This document shows positions 38,417 to 40,911 of a stretch of DNA of 40,911 bases, piece by piece. The stretch comes from Gallionellales bacterium RIFCSPLOWO2_02_FULL_59_110 (GTDB taxonomy: Bacteria; Pseudomonadota; Gammaproteobacteria; Burkholderiales; Gallionellaceae). Numbering within the stretch: the stretch's first letter is position 1; each line of letters begins with the position of its first letter. A program made the translations under genes and the position numbers. Location: contig MGXA01000060.1 of the NCBI GenBank assembly GCA_001801215.1, forward strand, positions 1 through 40,911, in the 5' to 3' direction. The notes under the pieces are model-generated. The model did no database searches, was not told where the DNA came from, and saw only the letters and a list, made by a program, of their open reading frames with translations.

Positions 38417-40153
38417 TCATTGCGCCCCGCAGAACGCCACCCCCTCGGGCACCCAACCCTGTGCAACCATCGCATTTACATCGGCCTGGCTTGCCAGATA
38501 GCGATGGTTGGGCGCTCCGCCCATGCCATTGTTGTATACCCGGTATATCGGTGGGGCGCCGCTCTGACATGAGCCGCCGGCTGGCAGGACAGCGTAGAAT
38601 GCAACGCCCTCATAACCCCAACCCCATTCGAGCCTGCCCTTGACGTATGCGCACTCATCGGGGTCTGCCGTATAAAAGTGCGAGCCTTGCGTGCCATTGG
38701 CGAACACCCCGTAGAAACGGCAAACCGGAGATGCGCCGCCGGGCGCCGAAGATTGGGTGAGCCAAACATTAAATGTCTTGCCGGTGCGCGACCAGCCCCA
38801 GCCCGGATTATTGTCGAGGAAGGCCGCCTCGGCGGTCGAGGCCGTCATGAAATAATGATCGATCCCGGCGTGGTAGAACTCGACCGAATGAGGCGGAGGC
38901 GCATCGTGGGCAATCAGCAGGTAATCGTCGAGGCCGCCGCGAATATTCAGTTGCTGCATCAACTGCCCCTGGCTGGCATAGCCGGGATCGACGCCACCCA
39001 GATACGCGGCGAAAAACGGGACGACCCAGCCGAAGACATCGTCCGCATAGGCCGCTTCATAGGTATGCCCGATGTCGCTCAGGGCGACCAGATAATGGGT
39101 GCCGCGAAACCGGCTCACAGCTTCTATTATCCGGTGCATCGGAGAGACACTGTCAGCCGTTCCGGAGATGGCGAGGTAAGGTGTGCTGACATAGCCTGCC
39201 GTAACGTTCTCATCGCCGAACGCAGGCAGGTATTTTTGCCCGGCGTAAGGGGCGTAACCGACCGCAGCCTTGATGCGCGGATCGGTCACGGTCGGCGTGG
39301 AAGAGTAGTTAGAGTAACTCTTGGTCAGGTGGGCGCCGAGCAGCAGGATCATGGTCTCACCCCCAAGGCTGGCGCCGATGCCGCCGATGCGATCCTGGTC
39401 GATCTTGCTGCCGAAGCCGGGATGCTCCAGCATTGCATCGATCACGGATTTCATGGCCAATGGCCGCAACGCCTGAAGTTCGACGAACTCGTCGAAATTG
39501 CGTATCAGGTATATCAAGTCCCCTATATCCGACAAATCCAACCGCAGGAAGCGCGCATCGCCATGGAACGGTGCCGCCACGATGTAGCCGTAGCTGGCGA
39601 GCCGCACCAGAAATTCGATGGATTTGTCGTCCGCAGGGCTGGAACCCAGCCCATGCGAGAACGCCAGCAGCGGCCAGCGAGTGCAGCCCGGCGGAGCAGG
39701 AAAGGCGGCAATGCAAGCCCGCCCGGCTACTATGGGCGGCTGCCCCGCGCGCTGCATCCGGGGAATGATCTGTCCATCGGGCAGAACGTAGTCCGGGCTG
39801 AGATTGGTTTCGTCCGTCGGGTAGCACGCGAGGATGGTGAAATCGACGGTAGAGTTCCGCCGCCTCGGATAGAGGCCTTCATTGGGAACAAGTGGGCTGG
39901 CCTTCAGCGTATCGTCGGGTTCCAGCAAAATGTCGCTCACGTAGCGGCCATCCCTGCCCGACCAATAGTCGACAACGCTGCCGCCGAGCAGATTCAGCTT
40001 TCCGATGTCATGCGCGAGATTGGAGCATGACACCTGATATGGCCCCGGCGCGACCGGATCCATCTCGACGCGGGTTTCGGCTTGCGCGGAAAGTGCCGCA
40101 ACAAGCATGCACAAGCCATAGCAGGGCATCAGGAATTTCTGGTTTAGAAGCAC
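38417..40153 (-). CDS. Secreted alpha/beta hydrolase with C-terminal DUF5648 module
   Basis: A 578-residue exported protein starting at GTG (40153) with GAGG 8 nt upstream. A signal peptide (cleavage near residue 25, ALSAQAE) precedes an alpha/beta-hydrolase domain (about 30-425) of the secreted lipase/PAF-acetylhydrolase-like type. The oxyanion-side motif SHGLG (166-170), nucleophile elbow GASLGG (Ser262), acid D334 in SGTADSV and His363 in IGHTYE make a complete catalytic triad. The C-terminal DUF5648 module (about 430-578) reads EFYHAGIDHYFMTASTAEA, VCRFYGVFANGT, GSHFYTADPDEC, APNHRYLA, EGVAFCG. The substrate is unknown; an ester is likely. It converges on the kinase-CNB gene with 44 bp between stops. 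Confidence 0.85.
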   Translation of the reverse strand: MLLNQKFLMPCYGLCMLVAALSAQAETRVEMDPVAPGPYQVSCSNLAHDIGKLNLLGGSVVDYWSGRDGRYVSDILLEPDDTLKASPLVPNEGLYPRRRNSTVDFTILACYPTDETNLSPDYVLPDGQIIPRMQRAGQPPIVAGRACIAAFPAPPGCTRWPLLAFSHGLGSSPADDKSIEFLVRLASYGYIVAAPFHGDARFLRLDLSDIGDLIYLIRNFDEFVELQALRPLAMKSVIDAMLEHPGFGSKIDQDRIGGIGASLGGETMILLLGAHLTKSYSNYSSTPTVTDPRIKAAVGYAPYAGQKYLPAFGDENVTAGYVSTPYLAISGTADSVSPMHRIIEAVSRFRGTHYLVALSDIGHTYEAAYADDVFGWVVPFFAAYLGGVDPGYASQGQLMQQLNIRGGLDDYLLIAHDAPPPHSVEFYHAGIDHYFMTASTAEAAFLDNNPGWGWSRTGKTFNVWLTQSSAPGGASPVCRFYGVFANGTQGSHFYTADPDECAYVKGRLEWGWGYEGVAFYAVLPAGGSCQSGAPPIYRVYNNGMGGAPNHRYLASQADVNAMVAQGWVPEGVAFCGAQ

Positions 40154-40282
40154 GATGCAGACCTCACGATTTGGCTACGGTAGCGAATTGAATCATGCCA
40201 CTTTTGACAAGCCAAGGGCGAACTAATTCAGCGTTTCCATGCGATTACCCTTTAACTTCCTTCGCAAACAGCCAGATTCGGC

Positions 40283-40911
40283 CTAAAACTTCGCCACCAG
40301 ATTCGCGCCGACCAGATTCCCGGTGTCGTGCTTGAGCAGGTTTGCCGCATAACCCTCCACGTTCCAGCACTTGTCTTGCGATTCCCAACGCAGCTTGAGC
40401 GTCATGTCCCAGCCGGATGACAGCGGCAGCAGATTCGCTTCGTCGCCGAAGCGCGCCGAGCGCCACACGGTTTGTGCGCTGACAATGGTGCGCTGGTCGC
40501 CCGCCCAGGTCAGACCCAGAGTGGCGCGATGCTTCGGCAGATATGGGATATCCTTGCCGCCGAAGGCTGCGCCGGTATTTTCCGAGTGGGTGTTGGCATA
40601 GCCGAAGTAACCGGCAAGGTTGCGCGGAAGATCGGCGTGGCTTCGAGCTGGTCGGGCGCGGCCAGGTTGGCGACGCTCTGCTGGCGCAACCGTTCGAGAT
40701 TGGTGACATCGGCGCGGGTGTTGAGCACGCCGTCGAGCGGCGAGCTCAGGTTGTCCACCTTTCTGCGGTCGGCAAATGCCGTCATAAACCATTCATGCGA
40801 CATTTCCCAATCGAGCTGTCCGCGGAAGCGCGAGAACGTGCCGCCGCTATAGACCAGTGAGTCGTCGATCGGGATGCCGGCGGTAGCGACCGGTGCAAGT
40901 GAGTTATAGGA
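40283..40911 (-). pseudogene. 3' part of an outer-membrane beta-barrel (TonB-dependent-receptor-like) gene with a broken frame
   Basis: Read on the minus strand from the window edge, SRFRGQLDWEMSHEWFMTAF to LEATPIF is in one frame. From about 40625-40635 homology continues in another frame as PRNLAGYFGYANTHSENTG, then LPKHRATLGLTWAGD, WDMTLKLRWESQD and the terminal VGANLVAKF. Alternating amphipathic strands and a C-terminal Phe are typical of outer-membrane barrels inserted by BamA. The frame change, perhaps with a small deletion, suggests a pseudogene, or a sequencing error. The 5' part, plug and ligand specificity lie outside the window. Calling it TonB-dependent is inference from overall resemblance. 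Confidence 0.6.

Overview
The window looks like a chromosomal piece of a betaproteobacterium, most likely from the Nitrosomonadales/Gallionellaceae side. This rests on protein resemblance and on neighbourhoods familiar from that class: DciA-like (DUF721) / M23 peptidase / secA / argJ; ridA / recG / ubiC; orn / M48 peptidase / cytochrome c / phhB / rsgA; and grpE / dnaK / dnaJ. No rRNA or tRNA gene was seen, and no search could be run.

Layout. 1-8.8 kb is housekeeping, mostly on the minus strand: argJ (cut by the window start), a small degenerate cyclic-nucleotide-binding-fold protein, secA, an M23 peptidase, a divergent DUF721 gene, ubiC and recG. 8.8-11.5 kb is a stretch without a supported gene plus a large secreted PPC-DUF5648 protein, sitting between recG and ridA. 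11.8-15.5 kb holds ridA, pgm, rpiA and a phoU with a recognisable Pho box. 15.7-22.9 kb holds a kinase-HDOD-GAF signalling protein, orn, an M48 protease, a small cytochrome c, phhB, rsgA and a Rossmann-PAS-GGDEF cyclase. 23.0-25.8 kb is an accessory island: a pair of 51-bp inverted repeats encloses decayed pieces of a type I restriction locus (hsdR tail, DUF5655 tail) and an intact vapBC, with a GNAT/DUF1778 toxin-antitoxin pair just outside. 25.9-30.2 kb is the heat-shock operon, with two sigma-32-like promoters and an S23 four-helix-bundle gene inserted between dnaK and dnaJ. 30.2-40.2 kb is accessory and secreted/signalling: a VOC protein, a beta-propeller lipoprotein, and two DUF5648 proteins bracketing a CHASE2 adenylate cyclase and a Ser/Thr kinase with a C-terminal cyclic-nucleotide-binding domain. 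The window ends in the broken 3' part of an outer-membrane (TonB-receptor-like) barrel.

How the parts work together. The most interesting functional unit is the cyclase/kinase pair at 35.0-38.4 kb. A membrane sensor predicted to make cAMP lies 59 bp upstream of a kinase whose own CNB domain keeps the ligand-binding Glu and Arg, so it reads as a self-contained cAMP-to-phosphorylation relay. The flanking secreted proteins share the DUF5648 module with the protein at 9.4-11.5 kb but carry different N-terminal domains. The most interesting DNA-level structures are the polypurine/polypyrimidine inverted repeats around the S23 gene, with a gene-less copy between grpE and dnaK; the in-frame palindrome-like insertion in recG; and the 51-bp inverted repeats around the restriction-locus remnant, whose outermost bases form the stop codons of neighbouring reading frames.
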